8,131 bases of DNA, from positions 1 through 8,131 of the forward strand of contig CAIQEX010000754.1 in assembly GCA_903870955.1 (NCBI GenBank). The letters are read 5' to 3'. A program made the position numbers and the translations under genes. Every line of letters starts with the position of its first letter. Within the stretch, counting starts at the first letter, position 1. This document shows positions 7,179 to 8,131 of this stretch, one piece after another. The notes under the pieces were generated by a model. That model saw only the letters and a program-made list of their open reading frames with translations, was not told the origin of the DNA and ran no database searches. The stretch comes from an uncultured beta proteobacterium (lineage in GTDB: Bacteria > Pseudomonadota > Gammaproteobacteria > Burkholderiales > Burkholderiaceae_C).

Positions 7179-7199
7179 GACCAGACGGTTAGTAATTTA
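7170..7199. promoter_or_regulatory. Palindromic operator candidate between divergent promoters
   Basis: The centre (7175-7194) has the symmetric form TA-T-ACC-N4-GGT-A-TA, with 6 of 10 base pairs complementary. Extending outward adds 4 of 5 more, giving 10 of 15 over 30 bases. It overlaps the -10 boxes of both the pump promoter (7194-7199) and the candidate hpnC promoter (7173-7178) and covers the expected start sites, where a repressor would block transcription. Size and symmetry resemble TetR-family operators commonly found beside RND pumps. No regulator gene is in the window, so the binding protein is unknown. Confidence 0.55.
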
Positions 7200-7222
7200 T
7201 TGTAAGCAGGAGAACGTGTCAA
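7194..7222 (-). promoter_or_regulatory. Sigma70 promoter of the efflux operon
   Basis: On the minus strand a perfect -35 TTGACA (7217-7222) is separated by exactly 17 bases from TAAATT (7194-7199, four of six -10 matches). Transcription would start near 7187, giving a leader of about 60 bases to the adaptor gene. The start region lies inside the palindrome described at 7170-7199, which suggests a strong promoter held down by a repressor (inference). Confidence 0.7.
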
Positions 7223-7243
7223 GCGACAGGGCAAAATCACCCC

Positions 7244-8110
7244 ATGAACCGTCCACAAGTCGCTGCGCGCATAGACCATTACGAGAACTTCCCGGTCGCC
7301 TCGGTCCTCTGCCCGGCGCACCTGCGGGCACCGATTGCCGCGATATACCACTTCGCGCGCACCGCGGACGACATCGCCGACGAAGGAAGTGCATCCGCGC
7401 AGGAACGATTGGAGTCCTTGGAAAGCTACCGGAAACAGTTGCTTTGGGTCTCGGAACGAGCCGATTTCGATCCCGCAATGCTGGACCCGCAATGGGCAAA
7501 AATATTTGATGCACTGGGTAAAACGCTACACCAGTACCTATTACCGACAGCGCTATTGCACGACCTACTTGACGCGTTCGCCCAGGATATTGTTAAAACG
7601 CGCGATCGGGCGGGTTATGCCGATGAGCTTGAACTGCGCGAATACTGCCGACGCTCGGCCAACCCCATCGGCCGTTTGTTGCTCCACTTATATGGCGTAA
7701 CCGAACCGGAAGCACTGCAGCAAAGCGATGCCATTTGCACGGCCTTGCAACTCATCAATTTTTGGCAAGACCCTAGCGTGGACATTCCGCGCGGCCGCTT
7801 TTATTTCACCGCTGCCGCCCAAAAAAAACATGCTGTCGAGGAGGCCGACTTGTTGGCGCTACGGCAAACCCCGTCAATTTCCGCCATGCTGAAAGAGTGT
7901 GTTCAATCAGCTTGCGCCACGATGGCCTCCGGGGCCCCTCTGGTGCACAGCGTGCCGGGCCGCGCCGGATGGGAATTGCGTCTGGTTGTGCAGGGCGGAT
8001 TGCGAATTCTAGACAAAATCGAGGCGCTTCAATACGCCACACTAGAGCGCCGACCCACTCTGCGCGCCTGGGACTTTGTCATCATGGGCTGGCGTTCGCT
8101 ATGGATGTGA
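7244..8110 (+). CDS. hpnC: Squalene/hydroxysqualene synthase HpnC
   Basis: This is a head-to-head (trans) isoprenyl diphosphate synthase-like enzyme. In the bacterial three-enzyme route HpnD makes presqualene diphosphate from two farnesyl diphosphates, HpnC converts it to hydroxysqualene, and HpnE reduces that to squalene for hopanoids. It has 288 residues, normal for HpnC. The N-terminal YENFPVASVLCP is typical of HpnC. The first aspartate-rich motif is ADDIAD (Asp42, Asp43, Asp46). RRSANPIGRLLLHLYG at 136-151 and the second motif QLINFWQDPSVD (Asp176, Asp180) follow, then RGRFYF. Diphosphate is held by Mg2+ at these aspartates in the family. The ATG at 7244 fits the family start; the ribosome-binding site is weak (AGGG about 12 bases upstream). 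It diverges from the efflux operon, and its end overlaps the likely hpnD start. HpnC and HpnD are related, but the motifs favour HpnC. Confidence 0.92.
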   Translation: MNRPQVAARIDHYENFPVASVLCPAHLRAPIAAIYHFARTADDIADEGSASAQERLESLESYRKQLLWVSERADFDPAMLDPQWAKIFDALGKTLHQYLLPTALLHDLLDAFAQDIVKTRDRAGYADELELREYCRRSANPIGRLLLHLYGVTEPEALQQSDAICTALQLINFWQDPSVDIPRGRFYFTAAAQKKHAVEEADLLALRQTPSISAMLKECVQSACATMASGAPLVHSVPGRAGWELRLVVQGGLRILDKIEALQYATLERRPTLRAWDFVIMGWRSLWM

Positions 8111-8131
8111 CCACACAGGCAAAACAGACCC
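8101..8131 (+). CDS. hpnD: Probable start of hpnD (presqualene diphosphate synthase), cut by window edge
   Basis: A frame opens at ATG 8101 (or GTG 8107) and overlaps the last codons of hpnC. It reads MDVTTQAKQT to the window edge with no stop. If the GTG is used, it overlaps the hpnC stop as GTGA, a common form of translational coupling. hpnD usually follows hpnC directly, so the call rests mainly on that known gene order. Ten codons are too few to recognise the protein itself. Confidence 0.4.
   Translation, partial: MDVTTQAKQT

Overview
The window reads as ordinary chromosome of a betaproteobacterium, most likely Burkholderiales and perhaps Comamonadaceae. The basis is the trigger factor and ClpP sequences, the gene order tRNA-Leu - tig - clpP - clpX, an efflux pump of a type common in that group, and a hopanoid/squalene gene of the HpnC type. 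This assignment is from family recognition by eye, not from a search.

Layout. Everything from 1 to about 7128 is on the minus strand, so it is transcribed right to left. In transcription order this gives a two-gene efflux operon (membrane fusion lipoprotein 7128-6004, RND inner-membrane permease 5996-2844), tRNA-Leu(UAG) at 2761-2675, tig (2596-1286), clpP (1168-539) and the first 144 codons of clpX (432 to the window edge). On the plus strand, diverging from the pump, lies hpnC (7244-8110). A probable hpnD begins in overlap with its end and runs off the window.

How the genes work together. tig, clpP and clpX form a protein quality-control cluster: Tig folds nascent chains at the ribosome, and ClpX unfolds tagged proteins and feeds them into the ClpP barrel. 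tig and clpP are each followed by a clear hairpin terminator, so the cluster appears to be written as separate transcripts rather than one uninterrupted message. The lipoprotein and permease form two of the three parts of a tripartite drug/solvent-type exporter; the outer-membrane channel and the regulator are not in the window. HpnC belongs to the HpnC/D/E route from farnesyl diphosphate to squalene, which feeds hopanoid synthesis.

The most informative non-coding stretch is the 115-bp divergent gap 7129-7243. A near-consensus sigma70 promoter faces the pump and a weaker candidate faces hpnC. An AT-flanked palindrome with an ACC-N4-GGT core lies between the two -10 boxes. This looks like the operator of an unseen repressor, possibly of the TetR type, which could control the pump and perhaps hpnC as well. 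No gene-free stretch exceeds 300 bases. I saw no mobile element, CRISPR array or clearly new system.
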